A stretch of DNA of 64,000 nt from Roseateles depolymerans (GCA_003241055.1 QFOD01000019.1:41339-105338), one strand, 5' to 3'. Positions 32,691-41,715 are shown, counted from the first letter of the stretch. Notes: generated by a model not told the origin, from the letters alone. Program-made: numbers and translations.

Positions 32691-34574
32691 TCAGGCCGTC
32701 GTGCCGATCTCGCCCTGGGCGGCCAAGGTCTGTGACGTTCCCGGTGCCGGTGTCCACACGACCACGCGGTTGCGGCCCGAGTTCTTCGCGCGGTACAGCG
32801 CCTCGTCGGCCTGGGCGATCAGCACCTGCGGCGCGTGTTCCTCATCCGGGAACACCGTGGCGACTCCGGCGCTGATGGTGATGTGGGCGTCCGGCCCGCC
32901 CTCGATGGGCACAGCCTGGCTCTCCACGTCCTGGCGGATCAGTTCGGCCAGCTCCAGCGCGCTGGTCTGGTCCAGGCCCGTGATGAGCGCGAATTCCTCG
33001 CCGCCGTAGCGGGCCGTCGTGTCGCTCGCGCGCAGCATGCGCCGCTTGAGGGTCTGCGCCAGCTGGCGCAGGCAGTCGTCGCCGGCGAGGTGGCCGTAGG
33101 TGTCGTTGAAGCGCTTGAAGTGGTCGACGTCGACCATCACGAGCGTCAGCGGCAGGCGCAGTCGCCGTGCCCGCTGCCACTCGCTCGCCAGCGCGTCGTC
33201 GAAACGGCGGCGGTTGGCGATACCGGTGAGCCCGTCGGTGGTCGACAGGGCCTCCAGGCGTTCATTGGCCTGCTGCAAGGCCTCGGTGCGTTCGGCAACC
33301 CGCTGGTCCAGCGTCGCGGCGAGTTCGCGGGCCGTGTGCAGCGCCTTCGCCAACTGGCCGGCCAGCGTGGCACCCATCACCATGATCGTGCTGGGGATGA
33401 CGTAGGTGACGAGGTAGACGCCCTCGAACGCCGAGCGGCCGGTGAGGCGAAACCAGTCGATGAAGCTGCAGGCGACGACTGCGGCGAAGGACAGCGCCAT
33501 GCCCAGGTCGGCGCCGCGGCGCGAGCGCCAGGCCCAGCGCAGCGACGCGCCGGCCAGCAAGGGGCCAAAGAGCATGAAGGGGGCGTACATGGCCGCGACG
33601 ACGCTGCGGTTGCTGCCGCTGAGCCAGACGGCGGTGGGCGCGATCAGCATGAAGGCCAGCAGCGCGCGGCGCGCCCATGGCCAGTCGCGCCGGAAGAACG
33701 ACAGCACGGTCAGCATCAGCAGCGGCGCCGTGAGCTGGTTGGCGCTGAAGACGAGCCAGCTGAAGACCTCGGGCCGCACGATGGGCGCGGTGACGGTGTA
33801 GTTCAAGTTGCACAGGGCGATGGCCAGCGCCGTGACGCCGAACCATCGGTAGAGGCGGTCGCCGCGCAGCGCCAGCGAGACGCTCAGCGCGATGAGGCCC
33901 ATGCAGCACGCCGCCCAGGCGAGGCCGTTGGCGACGATCACCTGCACGAAGCGGCGCTGCCCGTATTCGCCCTGGCTCAGCTGGGCTGCCGGCCCCACCG
34001 TGACGGCCGACAGGCCGTTCATCTGGCGGCCGGTGGCGTAGATCTCGACCTCCAGCGTGTTGCGTCCGCTGCGCCAGTGGCTGGCCGGCGGCACGAAGAG
34101 ATAGGGCCGGTGCAGGCAGCGCAGCTGCTCCAGCGGCCCGAGTTCGCAGGCGCCGATCCGCTCGCCGTTGAGCGTCACCTGGCCCGCCAGGCTCATCTTG
34201 GGCACGTAGATGCCCATCGGTTCGGCGGGCAGGCTGGTCAGCTCGAACTGCAGCCGGTAGCGGACGCGGCTGCCCTGCGGCGAGAAGTCGGCCGGCGTGA
34301 GTACGTGGGGCAGGGCGGCTTCCTGGGTGCCGGCCAGCGAGGTCAGCGTGGCACTGTGGATGACCTGGGCTGTGTCGCCATCGGTCTGGGCGACTGAGGT
34401 GGCGCAGTAGGCGCTGACGGCCAGAAGCAGGGCCACCAGCAGGAGCCAGCCGGCAGAGGCGCGGCGCGTCGAAACAGTGAAGACTTCGTCCATGCGCTGC
34501 GACGCGGTGCCGCCCGGAGGACGCGACCCCATGACTCCTCGTGGCGGTGGGTTGTGATTATTCCATTTCGTCAT
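32691..34574 (-). CDS. Membrane diguanylate cyclase (7TM-type sensor, GGEEF)
   Basis: A 627-residue diguanylate cyclase. A signal-like helix (GWLLLVALLLAVSAYCAT) leads to a periplasmic domain of about 150 residues, then a multi-helix membrane region (about 205-395) similar to 7TMR-type sensors, a short coiled coil and a GGDEF domain with intact ARYGGEEFAL. The inhibitory RxxD site is present (RASD five residues before GGEEF). So it should synthesise c-di-GMP with product feedback. The start is uncertain: ATG 34574 has no ribosome site, while internal ATGs near 34532 and 34493 are alternatives. It faces the BvgS-like kinase gene. Confidence 0.9.
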   Translation of the reverse strand: MTKWNNHNPPPRGVMGSRPPGGTASQRMDEVFTVSTRRASAGWLLLVALLLAVSAYCATSVAQTDGDTAQVIHSATLTSLAGTQEAALPHVLTPADFSPQGSRVRYRLQFELTSLPAEPMGIYVPKMSLAGQVTLNGERIGACELGPLEQLRCLHRPYLFVPPASHWRSGRNTLEVEIYATGRQMNGLSAVTVGPAAQLSQGEYGQRRFVQVIVANGLAWAACCMGLIALSVSLALRGDRLYRWFGVTALAIALCNLNYTVTAPIVRPEVFSWLVFSANQLTAPLLMLTVLSFFRRDWPWARRALLAFMLIAPTAVWLSGSNRSVVAAMYAPFMLFGPLLAGASLRWAWRSRRGADLGMALSFAAVVACSFIDWFRLTGRSAFEGVYLVTYVIPSTIMVMGATLAGQLAKALHTARELAATLDQRVAERTEALQQANERLEALSTTDGLTGIANRRRFDDALASEWQRARRLRLPLTLVMVDVDHFKRFNDTYGHLAGDDCLRQLAQTLKRRMLRASDTTARYGGEEFALITGLDQTSALELAELIRQDVESQAVPIEGGPDAHITISAGVATVFPDEEHAPQVLIAQADEALYRAKNSGRNRVVVWTPAPGTSQTLAAQGEIGTTA

Positions 34575-34639
34575 CAGGGGAATGGGTCTGTCTGGCGTTC
34601 GCTGCCTCCAGGCGGGCGCAGGGCGCCCACATAGGGGTT

Positions 34640-34674
34640 TATAGAGTTCTATAATTCCCTATAGTCCACCATAG
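34640..34674 (+). promoter_or_regulatory. AT-rich promoter with repeated TATAG half-sites
   Basis: Within GC-rich DNA, TATAGAGTTCTATA (34640-34653) is a perfect palindrome of 6-bp arms, overlapping CTATA-ATTCCC-TATAG (34649-34664), and CATAG follows at 34670. Half-sites therefore recur about every 9-11 bp along one DNA face. TATAAT at 34650-34655 is a perfect -10. The ATPase gene starts 40 bp further on. A dedicated repressor is implied but not identified. Confidence 0.6.
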
Positions 34675-34694
34675 TCACCTGACGGAGGCATGAC

Positions 34695-35891
34695 ATGGAG
34701 ATCTTTCATCGCACCGCACTCGCGGCGGACATGGCGGGCAAGATCCTGTTCGTCTCGCCGACATCGGCGTCGAGTTCAGGCCTCTTCCTTGCCGCGCCCC
34801 GGCGCACCGGCAAGTCCACGTTCCTGCGCGAGGACCTGCGCCCGCAGCTGGAAGAAAAGGGCGCCCTGGTGGTCTACGCGGACCTCTGGGAGGACCGCAA
34901 GGCCGACCCGGGCGACGTGATCGTCCACGCCGTGCGATCCGAGCTGGCCAAGCACGAGGGCGTGATCAAGCGCCTGGCCAAGGCCGCCGGCATGGAGAAG
35001 GTCGCGCTCGGCGGCCTGTCATTCTCCCTCGACCGGGTCGGGCTTGGCGATGGCGTGTCGCTGTCGGCGGCGCTGGCCGCGCTGTCCGACGAGAGCGGTC
35101 GCCCCATCGTGCTGATCATCGACGAGGCGCAGCACGCCATCACCAGCGACAAGGGCAACGACGCCTTGTTCGCGCTCAAGGCGGCGCGCGACGAGCTCAA
35201 CAGCAGCCGCCACCACGGCCTGCGCGTCGTGGCCACCGGCTCCAACCGCGACAAGCTCGCGATGCTGCGCAACAGCCGGGACCAGGCGTTCTTCGGTGCG
35301 CCACTCGTGAACTTCCCGCCGCTGGGCGCCGACTACATCGGCTGGTTCTGCGAACGCGCCGACCTGCCCGGGCCCCTCGATCCGGCCCAGGTGCTGGACC
35401 TGTTCCGTCGCGCTTCCTTCCGCCCCGAGCTGCTCGGCGCCGCGGCCGACGCGCTGCGCTTCGCGTTCGACCTGCAGGCCGATGCCGTCGCGGGCCAGTT
35501 CGCGCAGGCGGTGGAGGAGCAGATCGCGGCGAGCAACAACGAGCTGCTGCGCGTGGTCCACAGCCTGACGCCGCTGCAGTCGGCCGTGCTGCGCGTGCTG
35601 GCCGCGCGGGGCAACGACTACGCGCCGTTCGAAGCGGGGACCATCGCGGCCTACCAGGCGGTGCTGCAGGCCACCGGCCAGCCGGCGGACGCCAAGGCCG
35701 ACGTGCCGGGCGTGCAGCAGGCGCTGCTGGCGCTGCAGGAGAAGACGCTGGTCTGGCGGGCCGCGCGCGGCGTGTACGCACTGGAGGAGGCTTCGTTGAG
35801 CGACCTGATGGCGGCCGACGGCCTGCTGGCGATGGTGCCGCCCCTGGCGGCGACAGCGGCCGCAGCGGCCAAGGCGACGGGCGCGGGCTAG
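34695..35891 (+). CDS. P-loop ATPase paired with a large unknown protein
   Basis: A 398-residue AAA-like ATPase. Walker A is APRRTGKST near residue 36, Walker B VLIIDEAQH near 137, and a sensor-like ATGSNRD near 178. The C-terminal ~150 residues are helical and probably form a lid and winged-helix region, similar in layout to ORC/Cdc6-like or STAND-like ATP-binding proteins. GGAGG precedes the ATG. The stop is 81 bp before the 1098-residue gene on the same strand; together they form a two-gene unit with its own AT-rich promoter. What the pair does is unknown. Confidence 0.8.
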   Translation: MEIFHRTALAADMAGKILFVSPTSASSSGLFLAAPRRTGKSTFLREDLRPQLEEKGALVVYADLWEDRKADPGDVIVHAVRSELAKHEGVIKRLAKAAGMEKVALGGLSFSLDRVGLGDGVSLSAALAALSDESGRPIVLIIDEAQHAITSDKGNDALFALKAARDELNSSRHHGLRVVATGSNRDKLAMLRNSRDQAFFGAPLVNFPPLGADYIGWFCERADLPGPLDPAQVLDLFRRASFRPELLGAAADALRFAFDLQADAVAGQFAQAVEEQIAASNNELLRVVHSLTPLQSAVLRVLAARGNDYAPFEAGTIAAYQAVLQATGQPADAKADVPGVQQALLALQEKTLVWRAARGVYALEEASLSDLMAADGLLAMVPPLAATAAAAAKATGAG

Positions 35892-35972
35892 CCGCCCGCT
35901 CGACGGAGGCGATGGTGGCGGAACCGGAGACCCGCCCCGTGCAAGACCTCGCGACAGGGAGAGAACAACACC

Positions 35973-38900
35973 ATGACATGGCGAAACGAATACCGGGCTT
36001 TCCGGCGGCGCCTGATGCGGTCCGCAACATGTTCCCAGGGCCGCGTTGAATCGCTGGAGCCCGGTGAGCGGTTCGCTGCGGGCCGGCGCGCGATCGGCGA
36101 GTACAGGTGGACGGTGGCGGACCAGGCCAAGCGCCTGATGCTGGAGTCGCCTCAGCACGAGGCCTTCGTGCGTCATGCCTTGCGCATCCCGCACTCGATG
36201 CGTGTGCTCCACGACTTGTGGTCCGTTGGCGAGGTGCTGGTCTTCTCGTGCCTGCCCGTTCCGCTGCGCGCGGCCCGCGCGCGCCGGCTGCTCGGCCGTG
36301 TCGGCAGCTACGAGGGCCGCAAGCTCATCTTCAGGCGACACATCTCGCCTTCGTTGCCGGAAAAGCTGCACTACGACGAAGCGCTGGACATCGCGTTGGG
36401 CCATCTGCCCTCGGCGACGGCCACGCGCGCCGACCTCCAGTATTGGGATCGTTCGCGGCCCTCGCTGGTCAAGCTGGCGATGCTGTTGAAGCTCGAAACG
36501 GTCGCCGAGGTCCGCAGTGCCTTCCCGCCCGATCCTCGCCGGCGCAGCGACCATCTTCTGCGGTTGCTGATCGAAGAAGGCGCGATCCGTTCCAGTGAGG
36601 AACTGTCCTGGGCCGGCTCGTCGGATTCGAGGGTATGGAGTCCCGGCGACAAGCCGGATGCCGAGGAGGCGCACAAGCTGCGCCTCACCGTCCGCCAGTT
36701 GCTGGACCTCGGCATCGAGCGCCGCCAGGTGGCCGGCGTCCTGCGCTACCCGTTGTGGGCGCTGGACCCGGAGCTGCTTGCCGCCAATGCCAGCCTGCTC
36801 AGCAGCACCGAGGGCACGGACCTGAACGGCACGCTGGCACGCGTCGGCGACCGGCTGTGGCGCACGTCGACGGCGACCTGGCGTTTCGTGCTCACGACGA
36901 TCGGCGCGCGCACGCCGGCCGAACTGGGACAGTTCCGGCAACTGCTGGACTGCCGCCATGCGCTGTCGTCAGAACTCGTCAGCCGGTTGAAGCTGCTTGG
37001 CGCGGGCCTCGCCGACCTGGAAACCTGCCAGCGCCTGCTGCTCGCGCTGGACCCCTCGACGCACAACGTCGGCGCCTTCATCGGCCATGTTCAGCGTCTG
37101 TCCCGCCCACCGCACGCGCTGGATCTCGCCCAGCTCTCGCAGTGCGCCAGCCTGCTGCTCGGTGACGAGGCGCTGGAACCGTTCCTGCAAGTCCTGTCGC
37201 GGCATGACCTGGCCGATGCCGATGCCGTGATGGAGTTCAAGGGCTGCTTCCGCAAGGTGTGGCACGAGCCCCTGGACCGCACCCTCACGATCCTGGAGGC
37301 CGCGGGCTGCGACGAGCCACTGGAAGAGCGCGTCGGCTGGGTGATGCAGGCCGGGCAGCAAGGGGGGCAGGTCGCCGGCTTCCTGGACAGCATCGACTAC
37401 CTGGTGTCCGCGCTGCAGTTGCGCGGCCTGCAGCAGCTGCAACCCATCCTCAAGCTGGCGCCGTTGGGCGTGCCCTTCCTGCGTTGCGTGATCGAAGAGC
37501 GCGGACTCGACACGCTGAAGTCGCTTCGCGGGTGGTACTACGAGGCGCGCGGCATCGAAAACTTCCGCAGCTACGGCACCTACGACGACGTGGACCGCCT
37601 GCTGTTCCACGATGCCTTCGACCGCAATCAGTTCAACCTGCTGGAGACCAACACGGCCGCGATGCAGGCGATCGCCCAGGTGCGGGTCGAGCGCGCGTTG
37701 GGCCGCTGGCCGTGGCAGGGCAGCGAGGAGGAACAGGAGCTTTACCGGCAAGCGACCCGGGAGCTGAAGCGGCAGATCCGCGCCGAGTTGCTGCCGGTGC
37801 TGCCGCTCATCCTGGGCGAGACGCGCGGCGTGTTGCTGCCGAGCCTGTTCGATGACGAGACCGACGAATCCTGGGACCTGCACCAGCGGCTGGCTCGCCT
37901 GTCGCCGGTGCTGGCCGAGCTGATGCAGGGTCGAGGACCGGTCGGCGACGCGCTGACGCCGCTGGAGTTGGACGCCATCGCGCTGGTCTATCGCACGCCG
38001 CACGAGACCATCCGCACGACCTGGCCGAAGCTGCTCGGCCGGCAGGTCGATCTGCAAGGGCTGATCCTGCGGCCGGCCTATGCGATGTCGTGGCGCCATG
38101 TCCGCTGGCGCCTGCGCTACCGGCTGGATCGTGACGTGTTCTTCGCGCTGGGGCGCGCGGCGGACTTCTGCAGGCAGTTTGGCTCGGACCAGTACCGCAA
38201 CATGTTCGCCGCCTGCCAGCGCCTGAAGCCCAAGCAACTGGGACCGACGGCCGGCAATCCCGATGTCCGCACGCTGGCCTGGCATCTGGGCAGCCTGCTG
38301 GTGCTGGCGCGTGCCGACTCCGTGGTCGGCCGCTGGGTGGATTCGGGCTTCGATGCGCTCACGGGCCTCGACGAGGACACCCTCGACGCCTACCAGCGCA
38401 TGACCGAGCTGCAAGACCTGTTCAAGGTCGTGCTGCCCGACGCGCTGGACGCGCACGCAGAGGCCTACATCGCGCGCTTGAGCGACGACGATGCCGTGTG
38501 CTGGGCGTCCCGGCTGGGGCCGCCGCACGACTCGCTGTCGGGCAGGGACTTGCTGCGGGCGTTGGTGCAACGCACGCGAGACAGGGTGCTGCCGGCCTAT
38601 GCGGCCTGGGCCCGGCGGCAGGTCAATCGCTACAAGAAGGACGACGACACGAGCCGGCTGGCCCAGCCGCTGACGGCCATGGTGTCCAAGCAGCCTGCGG
38701 TCTTCTTCGCCAGGAAGGCCGCCAACCTCTGCACCGCGGGCAATGTGGCGATGTGGACGGAGCCGCGGCATGCGCACCTGCTGGTTTTCGACCAGGCCGG
38801 GCAACGCCTCGCCGGCATGGCCTACCTGTATGTCCAGGCCATCCCGGAGCTCGACCGCAAGCGCAAGAGCCTCGTGATCCGCGCGATCAATCCGACCGAG

Positions 38901-39269
38901 GACATGGTCGGCGGCCACGAGATCCGCTCCATCGTCGAGACCTTCCTCGACACCGCCATCCAGATCGCGGAGGACAACGGTCTGGGCTGCGTGGCGTTTC
39001 CGGCGCTGACCGGTGCCCATGTGGTGTCCAACCGCAGCCAGGTCGAGGCCTACGTCAAGGCGCGCTACGTCGAGCGCGCGAAGAAGCGCTACGGCACCGT
39101 CGCGCAGGCTGGCGAACCGCCGCTGCGGGAGCAGCCGCAGCCGGTCGATGTCACGTTCTACGCCTACGAGCACGGGGAAGAGCCGGTGGGAACGCTGTAC
39201 GTCGTGTGGCGTCCTGAGGCCACCGTGCCGGAGCGCGCGGATCGCGAGGCCGACCTCGTGGAGGCTTGA
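35973..39269 (+). CDS. Large protein of unknown function, 1098 residues
   Basis: No family is recognised for most of this soluble protein, which has natural composition throughout and a GGGAGAG site before the ATG. The first ~900 residues are helix-rich with many Leu/Arg repeats of irregular spacing. The C-terminal ~200 residues include AGMAYLYVQAIPELD, RKSLVIRAINPTEDMV and ETFLDTAIQIAEDNGLG, an order of strands and helices like a GNAT acetyltransferase; no acetyl-CoA loop could be confirmed. It follows an ATPase gene on the same strand. The size, ATPase partner and element context are compatible with a defence or DNA-handling system; this is inference. Confidence 0.75.
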   Translation: MTWRNEYRAFRRRLMRSATCSQGRVESLEPGERFAAGRRAIGEYRWTVADQAKRLMLESPQHEAFVRHALRIPHSMRVLHDLWSVGEVLVFSCLPVPLRAARARRLLGRVGSYEGRKLIFRRHISPSLPEKLHYDEALDIALGHLPSATATRADLQYWDRSRPSLVKLAMLLKLETVAEVRSAFPPDPRRRSDHLLRLLIEEGAIRSSEELSWAGSSDSRVWSPGDKPDAEEAHKLRLTVRQLLDLGIERRQVAGVLRYPLWALDPELLAANASLLSSTEGTDLNGTLARVGDRLWRTSTATWRFVLTTIGARTPAELGQFRQLLDCRHALSSELVSRLKLLGAGLADLETCQRLLLALDPSTHNVGAFIGHVQRLSRPPHALDLAQLSQCASLLLGDEALEPFLQVLSRHDLADADAVMEFKGCFRKVWHEPLDRTLTILEAAGCDEPLEERVGWVMQAGQQGGQVAGFLDSIDYLVSALQLRGLQQLQPILKLAPLGVPFLRCVIEERGLDTLKSLRGWYYEARGIENFRSYGTYDDVDRLLFHDAFDRNQFNLLETNTAAMQAIAQVRVERALGRWPWQGSEEEQELYRQATRELKRQIRAELLPVLPLILGETRGVLLPSLFDDETDESWDLHQRLARLSPVLAELMQGRGPVGDALTPLELDAIALVYRTPHETIRTTWPKLLGRQVDLQGLILRPAYAMSWRHVRWRLRYRLDRDVFFALGRAADFCRQFGSDQYRNMFAACQRLKPKQLGPTAGNPDVRTLAWHLGSLLVLARADSVVGRWVDSGFDALTGLDEDTLDAYQRMTELQDLFKVVLPDALDAHAEAYIARLSDDDAVCWASRLGPPHDSLSGRDLLRALVQRTRDRVLPAYAAWARRQVNRYKKDDDTSRLAQPLTAMVSKQPAVFFARKAANLCTAGNVAMWTEPRHAHLLVFDQAGQRLAGMAYLYVQAIPELDRKRKSLVIRAINPTEDMVGGHEIRSIVETFLDTAIQIAEDNGLGCVAFPALTGAHVVSNRSQVEAYVKARYVERAKKRYGTVAQAGEPPLREQPQPVDVTFYAYEHGEEPVGTLYVVWRPEATVPERADREADLVEA

Positions 39270-39308
39270 GGGGACTGTTCCGGGAGGCGAGGGCCGCCCA
39301 GAAAGAGA

Positions 39309-39324
39309 AAGGCCCCGGGGCCTT
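39309..39324. terminator. Palindrome after the large gene
   Basis: AAGGCCCCGGGGCCTT is a perfect 16-bp palindrome 40 bp after the stop codon of the 1098-residue gene, with further GC-rich inverted repeats (GCCCCGG ... CCGGGGC) around it. A transcription terminator is likely by position, though a T-run is lacking. Confidence 0.5.
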
Positions 39325-39417
39325 GAGGGCACCGGGGCGCAAAAGCCTCGTCGCTGTCATCACGGCGAAGCTCCTGCTCAGGGAGGAAAAGCAGGGGGCC
39401 GAGCCCAGGGCTGCAGT

Positions 39418-39564
39418 CTAACCGACGCGTATCGGTTTTGGGTACAGATTGCGTGGCTCAAACCCCACGGTGAATTCCCCGAGGCGGTTTTCATACGCCT
39501 TGATGATGCGCAGTCGGGGCGAAGACTGCCTCTCTATGAAGTCCAGTGCTATCCGGGGCGCCAT
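39418..39564 (-). CDS. Possible 48-residue protein
   Basis: In the 438-bp gap after the large gene, a short minus-strand frame starts MAPRIALDFIERQSSPRLRI and ends NLYPKPIRVG. It has an AGGGG site 5 nt before the ATG and a natural composition with Tyr, Phe, Lys and Ile in locally lower-GC DNA. It may be a real small gene or the end of a decayed one. A small inverted repeat (AACCGA/TCGGTT, 39420-39437) overlaps its stop codon. The rest of 39270-39707 holds only hairpins. Confidence 0.4.
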   Translation of the reverse strand: MAPRIALDFIERQSSPRLRIIKAYENRLGEFTVGFEPRNLYPKPIRVG

Positions 39565-39707
39565 GCCACCCCTGAACCCGATCCCGCGCGGTGGCGCGTG
39601 CGCCGCCACAGGCACCTCAACTGATGCCGATCTGATGCCACTGAGGTGTCGAGGCCGTGCGGGCCGGCTGCAGGACGGCCGGTGCCGTTGGAGCTGAGGC
39701 CCGCTTC

Positions 39708-40181
39708 ATGGGATACCTCAACCCCTTGTTCCGCCTGCCGGCCGCGAAGGCCTTGCTGGCGCTGGGGCGGCCGGAGCGTGCGGCGATGGCGGCGCTCCTG
39801 CTCGATCTGCGCGCGCAGGCCAACGAGGAAGCAGAAAAAGCCTGGGCGCGGCGCAAAGGCCCGATGGCCTGCTACTGGCGTGCGGTCTCGACCTACGCGA
39901 GGCATGTCGCCCACCTCCTGAGGCACGGCCGGGGCCCGGACCCCGAAGTCCCGGCGGGCGACGATCTGGCCCGGCTGAAGCGCGACGCCGAGATGGCGCG
40001 TCGGCAGGTGACCCTGCTCGTGAACGCCGCGGCAGCGGCCCTGCCGCTGGAGTTGCATCCCGCGCAACCATCGCCCGAGAGCTGGGCGCGCCAACTCGCC
40101 GCCGTGGCCGCACCGGGGGCCGCCAGTGGCCTGCAGTTGTCGCTGCTGCTGAGCGCGACGGCCGAGACGCCGCCGCACTGA
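39708..40181 (+). CDS. Hypothetical backbone protein
   Basis: A 157-residue Ala/Leu/Arg-rich helical protein starting MGYLNPLFRLPAAKALLALG. GAGG lies 8 nt before the ATG at 39708. It opens the plus-strand run that contains the Mom-like, HerA-like and DpdA-like genes and may be co-transcribed with them. No motif recognised. Confidence 0.6.
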   Translation: MGYLNPLFRLPAAKALLALGRPERAAMAALLLDLRAQANEEAEKAWARRKGPMACYWRAVSTYARHVAHLLRHGRGPDPEVPAGDDLARLKRDAEMARRQVTLLVNAAAAALPLELHPAQPSPESWARQLAAVAAPGAASGLQLSLLLSATAETPPH

Positions 40182-40294
40182 CCGACTTGAGCGCGCGGCG
40201 TCGCGGGGAGGCGCCAGCGGCCAGGGCGGGCGCGAGGTTGAAGCAAGGTGCCCCGGCGGGAGCATGGCGACTCCCCATCCCAGGAGCGCGAGCG

Positions 40295-40366
40295 ATGAGC
40301 AACCTCGAGACAGTCCGCACTCGCAGCGTCGTGTGGACTTCCATCGCGCGGAGGCCGGCTCGGTGA
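40295..40366 (+). CDS. 23-codon leader frame coupled to the Mom-like gene
   Basis: ATG at 40295 with AGGAG seven nt upstream opens a 23-codon frame (MSNLETVRTRSVVWTSIARR at the start). Its TGA (40364-40366) overlaps the GTG start of the Mom-like gene as GTGA. The strong ribosome site and stop-start overlap suggest a translated leader that couples to the downstream gene. The alternative is that translation of the Mom-like protein starts earlier, at ATG 40264. Confidence 0.45.
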   Translation: MSNLETVRTRSVVWTSIARRPAR

Positions 40367-41172
40367 TCCGGGCCGTCGGCGAGCAACTGGCGCTGTTCGG
40401 CGGCTGTCAGCGCTGGCGCGAGCGCCGGGCGCACTACAGACCTGCCGGCGAACCCTTCGAGCCGACGCGCTACGGCGTCGAGCCGATCGATTTCGGGCCG
40501 TCACGGCAGTTCGTCACCCAGCACCACTACAGCGGCACGATGCCGGCCGCGCGACTGCAGCTCGGCCTGAGGCACAAGGCCTCGGCCTTCCAGTCCGACA
40601 CCCTGGCGGGTGTGCTCGTGTTCTCGGTGCCGATGCAGGAGCAGGCCGTGCCGGCGTGGCTCGGCCTGCCGCCCAGGCTGGGCATCGAGATCGGCCGGCT
40701 GGTGCTGCTCGATGGCGTGCCCGGCAATGGCGAGTCCTGGTTCCTGGGGCGGTGCTTCCGGCTGCTGCGCCAGCTGCTGCCCGAAGTGGAGGGTGTGCTG
40801 TCGTATTGCGATCCGCTGGAGCGTCGCGATGCGCAGGGCCATGTCGTCAAGCGCGGCCACATCGGCACCGTCTACAAGGCCTTCAACGGGCGCTATGCCG
40901 GCCGCTCCTCCGCGCGTACGTTGCTGCTGTCGGCCGACGGGCGCAGCGTCAACGAACGCACGCTGTCCAAGATCCGGCTTGGCGAACAGGGCGCGGGCTA
41001 CGCGGTCCGCCAGTTGCAGGCGCTGGGTGCGCCCGCACCGCGTCCTTTCGAGGGCGGCCCCGACTACGTGGCGCGAGCGGTCATCGAAGGCGGATTCCGC
41101 AAGGTCCGGCACCCCGGCAACCTCGCGTTCACCTGGCAGTTGCCGCGCGGGCATGGCATGGCGGCAATGTGA
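40363..41172 (+). CDS. Mom-like (GNAT-fold) DNA adenine modification protein
   Basis: The protein (269 residues from GTG 40363, which has GGAGG 8 nt upstream; 302 from ATG 40264) matches the Mom-like family: FVTQHHYSG, GVLVFSVPM, LGIEIGRLVLLDGVPGNGES, GVLSYCDPLERRDAQG and HIGTVYKAFNGRYAG. Phage Mu Mom converts adenine in DNA to a carbamoylmethyl form and so blocks restriction; it has a GNAT fold. The substrate of element-encoded homologues has not been shown. Here the gene sits with DpdA-like, HerA-like and methyltransferase-like genes on one strand, suggesting a DNA modification role. Confidence 0.8.
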   Translation: MIRAVGEQLALFGGCQRWRERRAHYRPAGEPFEPTRYGVEPIDFGPSRQFVTQHHYSGTMPAARLQLGLRHKASAFQSDTLAGVLVFSVPMQEQAVPAWLGLPPRLGIEIGRLVLLDGVPGNGESWFLGRCFRLLRQLLPEVEGVLSYCDPLERRDAQGHVVKRGHIGTVYKAFNGRYAGRSSARTLLLSADGRSVNERTLSKIRLGEQGAGYAVRQLQALGAPAPRPFEGGPDYVARAVIEGGFRKVRHPGNLAFTWQLPRGHGMAAM

Positions 41173-41196
41173 GAATGCTCGTGAAAGGAACGACCC

Positions 41197-41544
41197 ATGC
41201 GCCAGCTCGACGATCAACTGCTGCGGGCCTTCATGGAGCGCCTGAACGCCAAGCTCATGGACGAGGCCAGGACGCGCGCGAACGAATGCGAGCGCGGCCT
41301 GGAGAAGCCCGAGCTTGGCGGCTTGATCATCCAGAAGGTCGGCCAAGGCATGGCCGCCGCCGTGGAGATCCTGTCGGACATCCTCGACCAGCGGATTCCT
41401 GGCCAGGTCGAACAAGACGCCGCCACGGCGCTCGTCGACCCGGCGTGGCGCGAGAACATGCGCCTGCGATGGAACGCGGTGGCGGGGCTTGACCTGTCCC
41501 AGCCGCGCGCGGGTGCTGCCCCGCCAGACTCGGACGCGCACTGA
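41197..41544 (+). CDS. Small hypothetical protein after the Mom-like gene
   Basis: A 115-residue protein starting MRQLDDQLLRAFMERLNAKL, charged and helical, with a disordered Pro/Ala-rich C-terminus. An AAAGGAA site precedes the ATG. It follows the Mom-like gene by 24 bp and is likely co-transcribed. No family recognised. Confidence 0.65.
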   Translation: MRQLDDQLLRAFMERLNAKLMDEARTRANECERGLEKPELGGLIIQKVGQGMAAAVEILSDILDQRIPGQVEQDAATALVDPAWRENMRLRWNAVAGLDLSQPRAGAAPPDSDAH

Positions 41545-41715
41545 GCGCTGGCGACGGCCTTTCGGTGGCACTTCAGCGAAGTGCCGCCGCGACATCTTTG
41601 ATCTTGGCAACGCGACCGGCGGCGAGGGCTTGCCGCGGCGCCGCGCCGCCCAGCGAATCCTTGCGTGTCAGGAAGAACTGCAGGCATGGCCGATGGCTGT
41701 CCCACGGGCTGAGTC

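Noticed and set aside
29464..32757. 1097-codon open frame opposite the hybrid kinase, and similar long antisense frames (for example 42926-46564, 36969-39332, 5369-6661, 2975-4159)
   Set aside because: In very GC-rich coding DNA the opposite strand often stays open. These frames are His/Arg/Gln-rich, carry no family motif and cover genes with clear domains.
39438..39446. TTGGGTACA, identical to one arm of the XRE operator
   Set aside because: A 9-mer is expected about once by chance in both strands of a window this size, and the second arm is missing.
39420..39624. Protein-like plus-strand stretch (AWLKPHGEFPEAVFIRLDD) ending at 39624
   Set aside because: No start codon in frame near it and it lies opposite the better supported 48-residue frame; it may be a relic but cannot be called.
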